A stretch of 64,000 nucleotides of DNA, taken from the NCBI RefSeq assembly GCF_009729855.1, contig NZ_WODA01000023.1:124001-188000 (forward strand), written 5' to 3'. The translations under genes and the position numbers were made by a program. The stretch comes from Agromyces luteolus (GTDB lineage: Bacteria > Actinomycetota > Actinomycetes > Actinomycetales > Microbacteriaceae). Below, piece after piece: positions 43,686-52,114 of the stretch. The notes beneath the pieces are model-generated. The model made no database searches, was not told the DNA's origin, and saw only the letters and a list, made by a program, of their open reading frames with translations. The first letter of the stretch is position 1. Each line of letters starts with the position of its first letter.

Positions 43686-44123
43686 ATGGCAGACGGGATC
43701 CGGTACTCGGGCGAAACGGGCGACATCGACCGGGCCCGCGTGCACGAGTGGATCTCGGAGCACGCCTACTGGGCGCTCGGCCGGCCGCGCGAGGTGCAGG
43801 ACGCCGCGATCGACGCGTCGTGGAACTACGGCGCGTACGACGCCGAGACCGGTGAACAGCTCGGCTACGCCCGTATCGTCACCGACGGCATCACCTTCGC
43901 CTGGCTGTGCGACGTGATCGTGGCGCCGGAGGCGCGGGGGCGCGGCGTCGGGGTCGGCCTGATCGGCTTCGTCGTCGAGCAGCTCGAGCCGCTCGGGCTG
44001 AAGCGGCTCGTGCTCGCGACCGGCGATGCGCATACCCTGTACGAACGATTCGGGTTCGAGCCGCTCGCCCGGCCCGAGCAGTGGATGGTCCGCGGGACCA
44101 ACGCCGTCGAGGAGGCGACATGA
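43686..44123 (+). CDS. GNAT-family N-acetyltransferase
   Basis: 145 aa. The acetyl-CoA loop is VAPEARGRGVGVGLIGFVVEQL, with LVLATGDAHTLYERFGF as the later GNAT motif. The substrate is unknown. The start at 43686 is preferred over GTG 43680 because GGGAGG lies 8 nt upstream of it. Its stop overlaps the ATG of the 46-aa gene, indicating coupled translation. Confidence 0.85.
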   Translation: MADGIRYSGETGDIDRARVHEWISEHAYWALGRPREVQDAAIDASWNYGAYDAETGEQLGYARIVTDGITFAWLCDVIVAPEARGRGVGVGLIGFVVEQLEPLGLKRLVLATGDAHTLYERFGFEPLARPEQWMVRGTNAVEEAT

Positions 44124-44260
44124 CCGGACGCGACGACGCGCACCACGTCTCGCACGACCGCTACGAGGCGCTCAAGGCCGAGTACTGCCGCCGCTGCGGC
44201 ATCCACTTCGACGCCGCGTCGGCACACCTGCACGAGGGCCATCACGACGAGCACGCCTGA
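44120..44260 (+). CDS. Small Cys/His-rich protein (46 aa), possible zinc binder
   Basis: 46 aa starting at the ATGA overlap with the GNAT gene. C23-x2-C26 with H29, and a His-rich tail (HLHEGHHDEHA), give a plausible zinc or other metal site. No family is recognised. The coupling and GC-rich third positions support it as real; it may partner or regulate the acetyltransferase. Confidence 0.6.
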   Translation: MTGRDDAHHVSHDRYEALKAEYCRRCGIHFDAASAHLHEGHHDEHA

Positions 44261-44328
44261 CCCGGTCGGGTCGGGTCGCTTCCATTGCGGGCGCTGCGGA
44301 TGTCGCCGGCCGGCGATAGCGTCAGCCC

Positions 44329-44646
44329 ATGGATGCGCGGACCCGTGGGCGTGAGCGCCTCGCCGAGGCGACCGCCGACCTGATCGCCCGTCCCGACGTG
44401 TCCGTCGGGAGGATGTTCGGCTCCGAGGGCTACTCGGTGCGCGGCAAGCTCTTCGCCTTCGTCGAGGGCGGTGGCGACCTCGTCGTGAAGCTCCCGGAGG
44501 AACGCATCGCCGAACTCGCGCTCGCCCCGATGGTCATGCGCGGCCGCCCGATGCGCGAGTGGGCGGTCGTGCCGTCCGCGCGCGGCGACGAATGGGCGAC
44601 GATCGCGGGCGACGCACTCGCGTTCGTCGACGAGATCACCCCCTGA
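44329..44646 (+). CDS. TfoX/Sxy N-terminal-domain protein
   Basis: 105 aa. VSVGRMFGSEGYSVRGKLFAFVEGGGDLVVKLPEERI is the TfoX_N core. In gamma-proteobacteria TfoX triggers competence; in actinobacteria these single-domain proteins have no known role. GATAGC lies 8 nt before the ATG, a likely leaderless start. Confidence 0.8.
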   Translation: MDARTRGRERLAEATADLIARPDVSVGRMFGSEGYSVRGKLFAFVEGGGDLVVKLPEERIAELALAPMVMRGRPMREWAVVPSARGDEWATIAGDALAFVDEITP

Positions 44647-44710
44647 TCGGGCGAAGGGCTCCGGTCCGGCTGCTGCGAGCCCATCCAGCATCGCCGCCTA
44701 TCCTCGACGG

Positions 44711-45604
44711 GTGACCTCGACCGCCCCGACCCACGACTCGGCCCTCGGCGCCGTCGTTGTCGACGCCGCCGACTGGCGCGCCCGCGAGGCGGCGCACGCG
44801 GAACGGGCCGACGCCCTGACCGCCGGTCACCGGTCGCGTAGGGCGCGCGGCGAGCGGCATCCGATCGAGGACTTCCTCTTCACCTACTACTCGTACTCGC
44901 CGTCGGTGCTGCGCCGCTGGCATCCGGGCGCGGGCGTCGAGCTGGCGGATGCCGCCGGCACGCCGCGCGCCGACTGGCGCTGGTACACGCGCGGCGCAAC
45001 CATCCGCGGGCTCGTCGTCGACGCCGACGCGATGCGCGCCGAGAAGGGGACGATGCTCGGCCTCGTCGAGCGGATGCTGCGGCGGACCGCCGCCCGACCC
45101 GGGCAGTTCGGCTGCTTCGGGCTGCACGAATGGGCGATGGTGTACCGGCAGGGCGAGCACCGGCACCCGGTGCCGCTCCGCCTCGGGCAGGCGGCGACCG
45201 ACGAGGTCGTCGAGGCGCACGAGCTCCGTTGCACGCACATCGACGCGTACCGGTTCTTCACGCCGGACGCCACGCCCCGCAACCGCTTCGCGCCGACCCG
45301 GCAGTCACAGCCCGAGATCGAGCAGCCCGGCTGCCTGCACGCGAACATGGACGTCTACAAGTGGGCGGTCAAGCTCGGCCCGCTGGTGCCGGGGGAACTG
45401 CTGCTGGACGCGTTCGAGTTGGCCCGCGACATCCGGTACCTCGACATGCAGGCCTCGCCGTACGACATGGCGCCGTGGGGCGGCGAGCCGGTGCGCATCG
45501 AGACCGCCGAGGGGAAGGCCGAGTACGTCCGGCGGCAGCGCGGGTTCGCGGAGCGCGCGAACGCGCTGCGCGCCGGCATCCTCGCCACCTTGCCCGCGCA
45601 CTGA
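44711..45604 (+). CDS. Conserved protein commonly labelled 3-methyladenine DNA glycosylase-like
   Basis: 297 aa. I recognise the IEDFLFTYYSYSPSVLRRWHPG and ANMDVYKWAVKLGPLVPGELLLDAFELARDIRYLDMQASPYDM segments as a conserved actinobacterial family often labelled 3-methyladenine DNA glycosylase, but I see no clear glycosylase active site, so the function stays open. GTG start with TATCCT 6 nt upstream: apparently leaderless. Confidence 0.65.
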   Translation: MTSTAPTHDSALGAVVVDAADWRAREAAHAERADALTAGHRSRRARGERHPIEDFLFTYYSYSPSVLRRWHPGAGVELADAAGTPRADWRWYTRGATIRGLVVDADAMRAEKGTMLGLVERMLRRTAARPGQFGCFGLHEWAMVYRQGEHRHPVPLRLGQAATDEVVEAHELRCTHIDAYRFFTPDATPRNRFAPTRQSQPEIEQPGCLHANMDVYKWAVKLGPLVPGELLLDAFELARDIRYLDMQASPYDMAPWGGEPVRIETAEGKAEYVRRQRGFAERANALRAGILATLPAH

Positions 45605-45701
45605 CCGCCGCCTGTCGGAGCCATGACCCGCGGTGCTAGCATCCGGAAGCGCCCCGTTCTGCGACGGCGCCGCCGCTCCGATGCACCGACTGGAGGCCTG
45701 C

Positions 45702-46538
45702 ATGCCCGGATCAGATGACCTCGTCGCGGGAGCACCGGCCTGGGTCGACCTGACCACGACCGACCTCGACGGGGCGATCGACTTCTACACGAGCGTGTTC
45801 GGCTGGACGGCCGACCGCAGCGAGGTCGAGCGGTACGGCGGGTACACGACGTTCCTGCTCGACGGCAAGCGCGTCGGGGGCGCGGGGTCCCGCACCGACG
45901 ACGACCCGGCGCCGCCGCACTGGACCGTCTACCTGCTGACCTGGAACGCGGCGGCGACGAGCGAGCGGATCGCCGAGGCCGGCGGCACGGTCCTCTTCGA
46001 GCCGATCGACATCCCCGACATGGGCGTCATGGGCCTCGCGATCGACGCGACCGGCGCCGTCGTCGGGTACTGGCAGCCGGGCGGCCTGCCCGGCTTCGAC
46101 GTGTACGACGAGACGGGCTCGGCGACCCGGTTCGAGCTCGCCGCGAGCGACTTCGACGCCGCCGAGCGGTTCTACGCGCACGCGTTCCACTGGGACGTCG
46201 AGCACGGCGACGGCGGACCGCGGTACGCGGTCTACCGGCACGCCGGCCGGACGTTCGCACGGATCCTCGACGCCGCCGAGCTGCTCGGCGCCGAGCTGCC
46301 GCCGACGTGGAACGTGGGCTTCCAGGTCGACGACGTCGAGGCGACCGTGGCGCGCGCGGTCGCCGCGGGCGGCACGCTCGTGGTGCCGCCGTGGGACGTG
46401 CCCGACGGACGTCGTGCGGGCCTCACCGACCCCAGCGGCGCGTACTTCGTGGTGGCGTCGCCGACGTCCGGCACGTCGGACGCGGCCTCGGCGCCCGCGG
46501 CGACCTCGGCCGCCTCCGCGCCCGAGTCGGACGGGTGA
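45702..46538 (+). CDS. Two-domain VOC protein
   Basis: 278 aa with two tandem VOC modules (about 10-125 and 135-260): WVDLTTTDLDGAIDFYTSVFGW, then FELAASDFDAAERFYAHAFHW. This layout is common in Streptomyces and relatives as hydroxylase- or glyoxalase-like proteins of unknown substrate. The tail is Ala/Ser-rich. The start at 45702 is set by GGAGG; ATG 45681 is an alternative. The flavoprotein gene follows after 3 nt, so the two form an operon. Confidence 0.8.
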   Translation: MPGSDDLVAGAPAWVDLTTTDLDGAIDFYTSVFGWTADRSEVERYGGYTTFLLDGKRVGGAGSRTDDDPAPPHWTVYLLTWNAAATSERIAEAGGTVLFEPIDIPDMGVMGLAIDATGAVVGYWQPGGLPGFDVYDETGSATRFELAASDFDAAERFYAHAFHWDVEHGDGGPRYAVYRHAGRTFARILDAAELLGAELPPTWNVGFQVDDVEATVARAVAAGGTLVVPPWDVPDGRRAGLTDPSGAYFVVASPTSGTSDAASAPAATSAASAPESDG

Positions 46539-46541
46539 GGC

Positions 46542-47495
46542 GTGGCCGCCTGGGACGTGGTGATCGTGGGCGGCGGCAGCGCCGGTCTCTCCGCCGCGCT
46601 GATGCTCGGCCGCTCGCGCCGCAGCGTGCTCGTCGTCGACGGCGGGCGGCCTCGGAACGCCCCGGCGGAGCACATGCACGGCGTGCTCGGACGCGACCAC
46701 ACGTCGCCGCTCGACCTGCTCGCGGCCGGCCGCGCCGAACTCACGCGCTACGACGTCGCGGTCGAGTCGGGCGAGGTCGTCGACGTCGCCGAGATCGAGG
46801 CGGATGCCGCGGGCCCGGACGGCCCCGTCTTCGAGGTCGTGCTCGAGTCCGGCGAGCGCCATCTCGCGCGTCGGCTGCTCGTCGCGACGGGGCTCCGCGA
46901 CGAACTGCCCGACCTCCCCGGCCTCGCCGACCAGTGGGGTCGCGGCGTCGCGCTCTGCCCGTACTGCGACGGATGGGAGTTCCGCGACCGGCGGATCGCG
47001 GTCATCGCCTCCACCGCCGCGAACGCCCACCAGGCGCAGCTCCTGCGGCAGCTCTCGGCCGACGTGGTGTTCTGCACGCAGGGCGCCGTGCTCACCCCCG
47101 GCGCCCGCGCGGGCCTCGACGCCCGCGGCATCGTGGTCGAGGACCGACGCGTGGTCGAGGTGTTCGCCGACGACGACGGACGGCTCCGCGGCATCCGCCT
47201 CGAGGACGGCAGCGAGTGGGAGGCCGACGCGGTCTTCGTGGCGCCGAAGGCCGTGCCCAACGACGACCTGCTGCGGCGTCTCCGTGCCAGGTCGATGCGC
47301 CAGGGCGGCGTCGACCAGGTGCTCGTCGACGAGGACGGCCGCACGAGCGTGCGGGGCCTGTACGCCGCGGGCAACGTCGTCGGGTCGCGATCGTCCGTGC
47401 CGTGGGCGATGTCGTCGGGGAGCCTCACGGGCGCCGCGATCAACTCCGACCTCGTCGACGAGGACATCCGGAACGCGCTCGACGCGCGCGGCTGA
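46542..47495 (+). CDS. TrxR-like NAD(P)/FAD-dependent disulfide oxidoreductase
   Basis: 317 aa. FAD-binding VVIVGGGSAGLSAAL at the N terminus, a redox CPYC pair (C139, C142) in CPYCDGWEF, a second Rossmann segment and the FAD end motif GLYAAGNVV. The layout is that of low-molecular-weight thioredoxin reductases, but CPYCDGWE belongs to a side branch that oxidises or reduces small thiols. It precedes the ECF41 sigma gene; ECF41 factors are often encoded beside oxidoreductases or similar COE proteins. Confidence 0.85.
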   Translation: MAAWDVVIVGGGSAGLSAALMLGRSRRSVLVVDGGRPRNAPAEHMHGVLGRDHTSPLDLLAAGRAELTRYDVAVESGEVVDVAEIEADAAGPDGPVFEVVLESGERHLARRLLVATGLRDELPDLPGLADQWGRGVALCPYCDGWEFRDRRIAVIASTAANAHQAQLLRQLSADVVFCTQGAVLTPGARAGLDARGIVVEDRRVVEVFADDDGRLRGIRLEDGSEWEADAVFVAPKAVPNDDLLRRLRARSMRQGGVDQVLVDEDGRTSVRGLYAAGNVVGSRSSVPWAMSSGSLTGAAINSDLVDEDIRNALDARG

Positions 47496-47574
47496 CACGT
47501 CGACCTCACGTCCGGGCGTGCTGCGTCGTCGACGTCACGAGGCCGGATGCGGCATCCGGTGGGAAGGTGGAGGC

Positions 47575-48510
47575 ATGACGACCGACGGCGGCGACGCCCG
47601 CGACTCCCTGCGCGGCTTCGACCCGGCCGTGCTCGACGCGGAGCGCGGGCTGCTCATGAGCCTGGCGTACCGCATGCTCGGCACCGTCGCCGACGCCGAG
47701 GACGCCGTCCAGGAGACCTACGCGCGCTGGGTGCGACTCTCGCCACCGGAGCGCGACGCCATCGAGAACCCGGCCGCCTGGTTGACCCGCGTCGTCGGCC
47801 GCGTCTGCCTCGACCAGCTCGGGTCGGCGCGTGCGCGCCGCGAGTCGTACGTGGGCGAGTGGCTGCCCGAGCCCCTGCCCGGCGGCGCCGGCATGTTCGC
47901 AGCGCCGCGATCGGAGGATCCGCTCGACCGGGTCACGCTCGACGAGTCGGTGAGCACGGCGCTGCTCGTCGTACTCGAGTCGCTGACCCCGGCCGAGCGG
48001 GTCGCGTTCGTGCTGCACGACGTGTTCGCGGTGCCGTTCGCCGAGATCGCCGAGATCGTCGGCCGGTCGCCCGAGGCGTGCCGGCAGCTCGCCTCCTCGG
48101 CGCGGCGGCACGTGCGCGAGCGGCGATCGGGCGCGGCGACGCGCGAGCACCACGACGAGGTCGTGCGCGCGTTCATGGCTGCGGCCGCGACCGGCGCCCT
48201 CGACGAGCTGCTCGCCGTGCTCGACCCCGACGTGCGGCTGGTCTCCGACGGGGGCGGACTCGCCTCGGCGGCGATCCGACCGGTGCTCGGCGGCGACCAC
48301 GTCGCCCGGTTCATCCTCGGCCTCAAGGAGAAGCGCGGTCCCGCGCTCGAACTGTCGGTCGCCGAGACGGCCGACGGACTCACGCTCGCCATGGGCGAGG
48401 GCGGCGCGATCGACAGCGTGCTGATCGCCGACGTGCGCGGCGACCGCATCGCGACCATCTGGATCATGCGCAACCCCGAGAAGCTGCGCCTCTGGAACTC
48501 GCCGGGCTGA
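47575..48510 (+). CDS. ECF41-type sigma factor with C-terminal SnoaL-like domain
   Basis: 311 aa. Sigma region 2 (about 20-85: LMSLAYRMLGTVADAEDAVQETYARW) and region 4 (about 130-185: LTPAERVAFVLHDVFAVPFAEIAEIV). WLPEP at 96-100, DGGG at 225-228 and NPEKL at 300-304 are the hallmarks of ECF41 factors, whose SnoaL-like tail controls activity in place of an anti-sigma factor. No anti-sigma gene follows, as expected. GGAAGGTGGAGG precedes ATG 47575. The flavoprotein upstream is the likely partner or target. Confidence 0.88.
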   Translation: MTTDGGDARDSLRGFDPAVLDAERGLLMSLAYRMLGTVADAEDAVQETYARWVRLSPPERDAIENPAAWLTRVVGRVCLDQLGSARARRESYVGEWLPEPLPGGAGMFAAPRSEDPLDRVTLDESVSTALLVVLESLTPAERVAFVLHDVFAVPFAEIAEIVGRSPEACRQLASSARRHVRERRSGAATREHHDEVVRAFMAAAATGALDELLAVLDPDVRLVSDGGGLASAAIRPVLGGDHVARFILGLKEKRGPALELSVAETADGLTLAMGEGGAIDSVLIADVRGDRIATIWIMRNPEKLRLWNSPG

Positions 48511-48567
48511 CCGGCGGGTCGTCCGCGGCCCGACCGGCGGCCCCACCGGCGGGTCGTCCGCTCCCGG

Positions 48568-48735
48568 CTAGAAGTCCTCGCGCGTCTCCCGGAGCTTCGT
48601 CAGCGCGTCCTCCGTGTCCTGCCAGCCCTGCAGCGCCGACACGAGCTGGCGCTCGAGCCACGCGGCATCCTTCCCGTTGCCGGCCCTGCGCAGCTGCGTC
48701 ATCCGCTCGGTCGCCGTTCCCGTGAGGTCGTCCAT
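48568..48735 (-). CDS. Small hypothetical protein (55 aa), helical
   Basis: The start at 48735 is set by GGAGGGGGAG directly upstream; the longer in-frame form to 48801 lacks one. The sequence (MDDLTGTATERMTQLRRAGN, ending TKLRETREDF) is charged and probably two helices. No family is recognised. It converges on the ECF41 gene across a short region with a 17-bp direct repeat (48510-48526 and 48545-48561). Confidence 0.5.
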   Translation of the reverse strand: MDDLTGTATERMTQLRRAGNGKDAAWLERQLVSALQGWQDTEDALTKLRETREDF

Positions 48736-48893
48736 CGCTCCCCCTCCACGTCGCGCACCGGGCGGCCGGACGGCCGCGGACTCGGCCCGCACGTGGGCCA
48801 TGATGCCACCCGGAGGCGCCGGCGGGCAGCCCTCCGCCGCATCCGGGGGTTCGCCGGATGCCCGCCGCCGACGGCCGCCGATACCGTCGCGTC

Positions 48894-49682
48894 ATGACCA
48901 CGACCGAGACCGCCCTCGCCGCCGCCGAGCCCGATCCGCGAGGTGACCGGGCGGTCGCACCGGCGCACCCGGAGCGGGACCGCCCGCACCTCGGAACCCG
49001 CATCGGCTGGACCTGGATCCTGCTCTCCTCGCTCGGCATCGCGGCCTTCGCAGTCGTGCCGTACCTGACGTCGTCACTGCCGGCGCTCGCCGAGTCGGGC
49101 GCCGGGGGCCTCGCCGACCACTACGCGGCCCAGCCGGCGTTCGTGCTCGTGGCGTTCTACGTCCACATCGTCGCGGGCGGCATCGCGCTCGTGGCGAGCC
49201 CGTTCCAGTTCTGGCGGGGCCTGCGCGATCGCGCCCCGCGCGTGCATCGCTGGACCGGGCGCGTCGCGCTCGTCGCCATCGCGATCGCGGGGCTCGCGGG
49301 CCTGGCGCTCGCCCCGTTCAGCGCCGCGGGGCTCGTGGGCACGTTCGGCTTCGGCACCCTCGCCGTGCTGTGGGTGGTCTCCGGATGGCGCGGCTACCGC
49401 GCCATCCGCACCGGCGACGTGCCGTCGCACCGAGCCTGGATGATGCGGACCTTCGCGCTCACCTACGCCGCCGTCACGCTGCGGATCTGGCTGCCGCTGC
49501 TGATGTTCGCCCAGGTCCCGTTCGCCGGCGCAGCCGGGTTCGACGCGGACGCCGCGTTCGCGAACGCGTACGCGGTCGTGCCGTTCCTCTGCTGGCTGCC
49601 GAACCTGCTGGTCGCGGAGTGGCTCATCCGTCGGCGCGGCCTGCCGTCGTACCGGATCGCGCCGCGAACCGTCACCGCGTGA
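48894..49682 (+). CDS. DUF2306-type membrane protein
   Basis: 262 aa with six or seven helices after a 40-residue charged start. FYVHIVAGGIALVASPFQFWRGLRDRAPRVHRWTGRV and VPSHRAWMMRTFALTYAAVTLRIW are typical DUF2306 segments, with conserved His residues suggesting a haem- or quinone-linked role, not proven. GATACC 8 nt before the ATG suggests a leaderless start. Confidence 0.75.
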   Translation: MTTTETALAAAEPDPRGDRAVAPAHPERDRPHLGTRIGWTWILLSSLGIAAFAVVPYLTSSLPALAESGAGGLADHYAAQPAFVLVAFYVHIVAGGIALVASPFQFWRGLRDRAPRVHRWTGRVALVAIAIAGLAGLALAPFSAAGLVGTFGFGTLAVLWVVSGWRGYRAIRTGDVPSHRAWMMRTFALTYAAVTLRIWLPLLMFAQVPFAGAAGFDADAAFANAYAVVPFLCWLPNLLVAEWLIRRRGLPSYRIAPRTVTA

Positions 49683-49694
49683 GCGTCGCCGCGG

Positions 49695-50171
49695 TCAGCC
49701 GAGCTCGAGCGTCATGAACACGCTGTTGGGGTCGAGCGCGTAGTCGGCGAACGGCGGGCACTCGGCGAACCCGTACTTGGCGTAGAGCGTGCGCGCCGGG
49801 CGGAAGAACTCCTCGGCGCCAGTCTCGAGGCTGATCCGCGCGTAGCCGCGACGGGACGCCTCGGCGAGGACGTGCTCGAGCAAGCGTGCGCCAAGGCCAC
49901 GGCCGCGGGCCGCGGCATCCGTTCGCATCGACTTCAGCTCGCCGTGCGCGGGATCGAGCTGCTTCAGCGCCACGCAGCCGAGCAGGTCGTCGCCGTCGCC
50001 GATCGTCCAGAGCGTCACCTCGGGCACCGCGAGTCCTGAGACGTCGAGCGCGTGCACGCTCTCGGCGGGCGAGGTCGCGAACATGTCGGCGAGGTGATCC
50101 TCGAGCAGGCGGATGACGCGGGGGTCCGCGAGGTCGGCGGTGCGGATGTCGAGGGCGGGGGCGGTGCTCAC
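49695..50171 (-). CDS. GNAT-family N-acetyltransferase
   Basis: 158 aa. LLGCVALKQLDPAHGELKSMRTDAAARGRGLGARLLEHVLAEASRRGY holds the acetyl-CoA binding loop, and FFRPARTLYAKYGFAECPPFADYALDPNSVFMTLEL is the usual C-terminal part of this YiiD-like group. Substrate unknown. GTG start at 50171 with an AGAAT hexamer 6 nt upstream, probably leaderless. Confidence 0.85.
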   Translation of the reverse strand: MSTAPALDIRTADLADPRVIRLLEDHLADMFATSPAESVHALDVSGLAVPEVTLWTIGDGDDLLGCVALKQLDPAHGELKSMRTDAAARGRGLGARLLEHVLAEASRRGYARISLETGAEEFFRPARTLYAKYGFAECPPFADYALDPNSVFMTLELG

Positions 50172-50242
50172 CGGTTCATTCTGCCGCGCGCGTGTTTCCC
50201 GCTCGTGACGGGCCCACGTCGGGACGACGGGGGCCGCCGCGA

Positions 50243-51295
50243 TCAGGCCTCGCTCGAGACCAGGAACTTCATGCCCTTGCCGCTGCGGAGGGTGTGGATC
50301 GTCTCCTCGACCGCGTCGAAGCCGATCTCGTCGACCCAGCCGGTGGTGTCGTAGAGGCCCTCGGCCATCGCGGCGATGACGGCGTCGAAGTCCTCGGGCA
50401 GGTAGCCGAGCGCGCCGACGACCTCGGTCTCGCCCATGACGAGCTGGGTCGGGAAGAAGTCCATCGTCTTCTCGTGGATCGCCACGACGACGAGCCGGCC
50501 GAGCGGCGCGAGGTTGGCGAGGGCGGATGCCACGGCGACGCCGACGCCGGCCGCGTCGAACGCGACATCCACGCCGTCGCCGTTCGTGAGCTCGGCGACG
50601 CGGGCGCCGAGATCCTCGCTCGACGGGTCGACCACGGTCGCGCCGAGCGCTTCGATCGCCGCGCGACGCACCGGGCTCGGCTCGGAGACGATGACGTTCT
50701 CGACGCCGTGGCCCTTGAGCGCGAACCACACGCCGATGCCGATCGGGCCCGCACCGGCGATGAGCGCCGAGCCGCCGGCCTTCGCGCCGCCCTTCTCGAC
50801 GGCGTGCCAGGCGACGGCCATGGGCTCGACGAGCGCGCCGAGGCGCAGGTCGACCGACTCGGGCAGGACGTGCAGCTTGGTCGCGTCGACGGTCGTGAAC
50901 TCGGCCATGCCGCCGCCGTGCGAGGTCAGGCCGTGGAAGCCGATGGTGCGGCAGGCGTTGTACGCGCCCTTGCGGCACGCGGCGCACTGGCCGCAGTAGT
51001 AGATCGGCCAGACGGCGGCACGGTCGCCGACCTTCACGCCGTCGACGCCCTCGCCGACCTCGACGACGGTGCCGGCGAACTCGTGGCCGAGGACCTGCGG
51101 CAGCGTGGCGCCGGTCACGGGGTGGGGGTTCTCGAGATCGAGGCCGGCCTCGGCGGGTGCGTAGTAGACGTGCAGGTCGGACCCGCAGATGCCCGCGTAC
51201 GCGTTGCGCAGCTTCACCTGGCCGGGGCCCGGCGTGGGCTCCTCGATCTCGTCGACCCGAAGGTCCTCCTTGCCGTGGAAGACGACTGCTCGCAT
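50243..51295 (-). CDS. Zinc-dependent medium-chain alcohol dehydrogenase (butanediol/sorbitol type)
   Basis: 350 aa. Catalytic-zinc residues lie in GICGSDLH and GHEFAG, the structural-zinc Cys in YYCGQCAACRKGAYNAC, and the NAD(P) loop in LIAGAGPIGIGVWFALKGHG. The overall pattern is of 2,3-butanediol dehydrogenase-like enzymes that oxidise secondary alcohols or polyols. It is divergent from a TetR gene with a palindrome over both promoters. The start at 51295 is set by AAGGAG 10 nt upstream. Confidence 0.88.
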   Translation of the reverse strand: MRAVVFHGKEDLRVDEIEEPTPGPGQVKLRNAYAGICGSDLHVYYAPAEAGLDLENPHPVTGATLPQVLGHEFAGTVVEVGEGVDGVKVGDRAAVWPIYYCGQCAACRKGAYNACRTIGFHGLTSHGGGMAEFTTVDATKLHVLPESVDLRLGALVEPMAVAWHAVEKGGAKAGGSALIAGAGPIGIGVWFALKGHGVENVIVSEPSPVRRAAIEALGATVVDPSSEDLGARVAELTNGDGVDVAFDAAGVGVAVASALANLAPLGRLVVVAIHEKTMDFFPTQLVMGETEVVGALGYLPEDFDAVIAAMAEGLYDTTGWVDEIGFDAVEETIHTLRSGKGMKFLVSSEA

Positions 51296-51414
51296 CGTGT
51301 GCGACTCCTTGCTCGTGGGGTGTGGCTCGAGGGCGCGACGGCCGCGGTTCGATTCACGCGGTGCGACCACGAGTCGGGTGTCCGTCGTCGGACATCCGTG
51401 TTCCACGGTACCAC

Positions 51415-51436
51415 TTATCTGACACCTGTCCGATAA
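51415..51436. promoter_or_regulatory. Palindromic operator between the ADH and TetR genes
   Basis: TTATCTGACA-CC-TGTCCGATAA is palindromic at 9 of 10 arm positions and contains a -10-like GATAA on each strand. It would let the TetR protein repress both divergent genes. A second inverted repeat, TGTCCG-TCGT-CGGACA, lies at 51379-51394. Confidence 0.65.
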
Positions 51437-51454
51437 TGGCCTTCAGGAGGCGAT

Positions 51455-52042
51455 ATGACCGAGCCCGATCCCCGACAGGTGCGCACGCGCGCCGCCCTGC
51501 ACCGTGCCGTCGTCGAGACCGTCGAGCGGATGCCGCTGGCCGACGTCTCGGTCGCCGCGATCGCGCGCGCCGCGGGCATCAGCCGCGACACGTTCTACCG
51601 GCACGCGACCGGGGTCGCCGACCTGCTCGCGAGCGCCCTCGCGGAACGAATCGATGCCGCCGTCGACGAGTTCGCGACGTTCGAGGGCGAGGCGCGCGAA
51701 CGCTTCGAACGCGGCGAGCACCAGCTCTTCGCGCACGTCTCCGGGCATCGCGCCGTCTACCTGAACGCCATGGCGCCCGGGCTCGCCGAGCCGGTGCGGG
51801 GCATGCTCGTCGGCCGGATCGAGCAGGCCCTGGTCGAGTACCTCGACACCCATCCGGGCGTCGCGCCCATCGCCGCCGGCGACCTCTCGCGGGCCGATCA
51901 TCACGCGCTCTACGCCGCGTACGGCGCAGCGGGCACGGTCGGCGTCATCGAGCACTGGCTGCGCTCCGGAGCCGCGGGCGACGCCGACGACATCGCCCGG
52001 AGCACGCTCGCGGTCTCGGCACCGTGGTGGTGGGCCGAGTGA
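51455..52042 (+). CDS. TetR-family regulator divergent from the alcohol dehydrogenase
   Basis: 195 aa. The N-terminal HTH reads LHRAVVETVERMPLADVSVAAIARAAGISRDTFYRHATGVADLLA; the rest is a ligand-binding helical domain with a Trp-rich end. AGGAGG precedes the ATG. It very likely represses itself and the dehydrogenase through the palindrome at 51415-51436; the inducer may be the alcohol substrate. Confidence 0.85.
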   Translation: MTEPDPRQVRTRAALHRAVVETVERMPLADVSVAAIARAAGISRDTFYRHATGVADLLASALAERIDAAVDEFATFEGEARERFERGEHQLFAHVSGHRAVYLNAMAPGLAEPVRGMLVGRIEQALVEYLDTHPGVAPIAAGDLSRADHHALYAAYGAAGTVGVIEHWLRSGAAGDADDIARSTLAVSAPWWWAE

Positions 52043-52114
52043 GCCGTCAGGCGCCGGTTCGAGCCGGTCGACACCCTCTGGACGCGGAGACCCGGAGGGA
52101 GAGTTCCCCTCGCC

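Noticed and set aside
44711..45604. Confident assignment as a 3-methyladenine DNA glycosylase
   Set aside because: I recall this label for the family but could not see a helix-hairpin-helix or AAG-type active site, so only a tentative name is given.
48510..48561. 17-bp direct repeat ACCGGCGGGTCGTCCGC as a mobile-element target duplication
   Set aside because: Only 18 bp lie between the copies and no element is present; it is more likely simple local duplication after the ECF41 stop.
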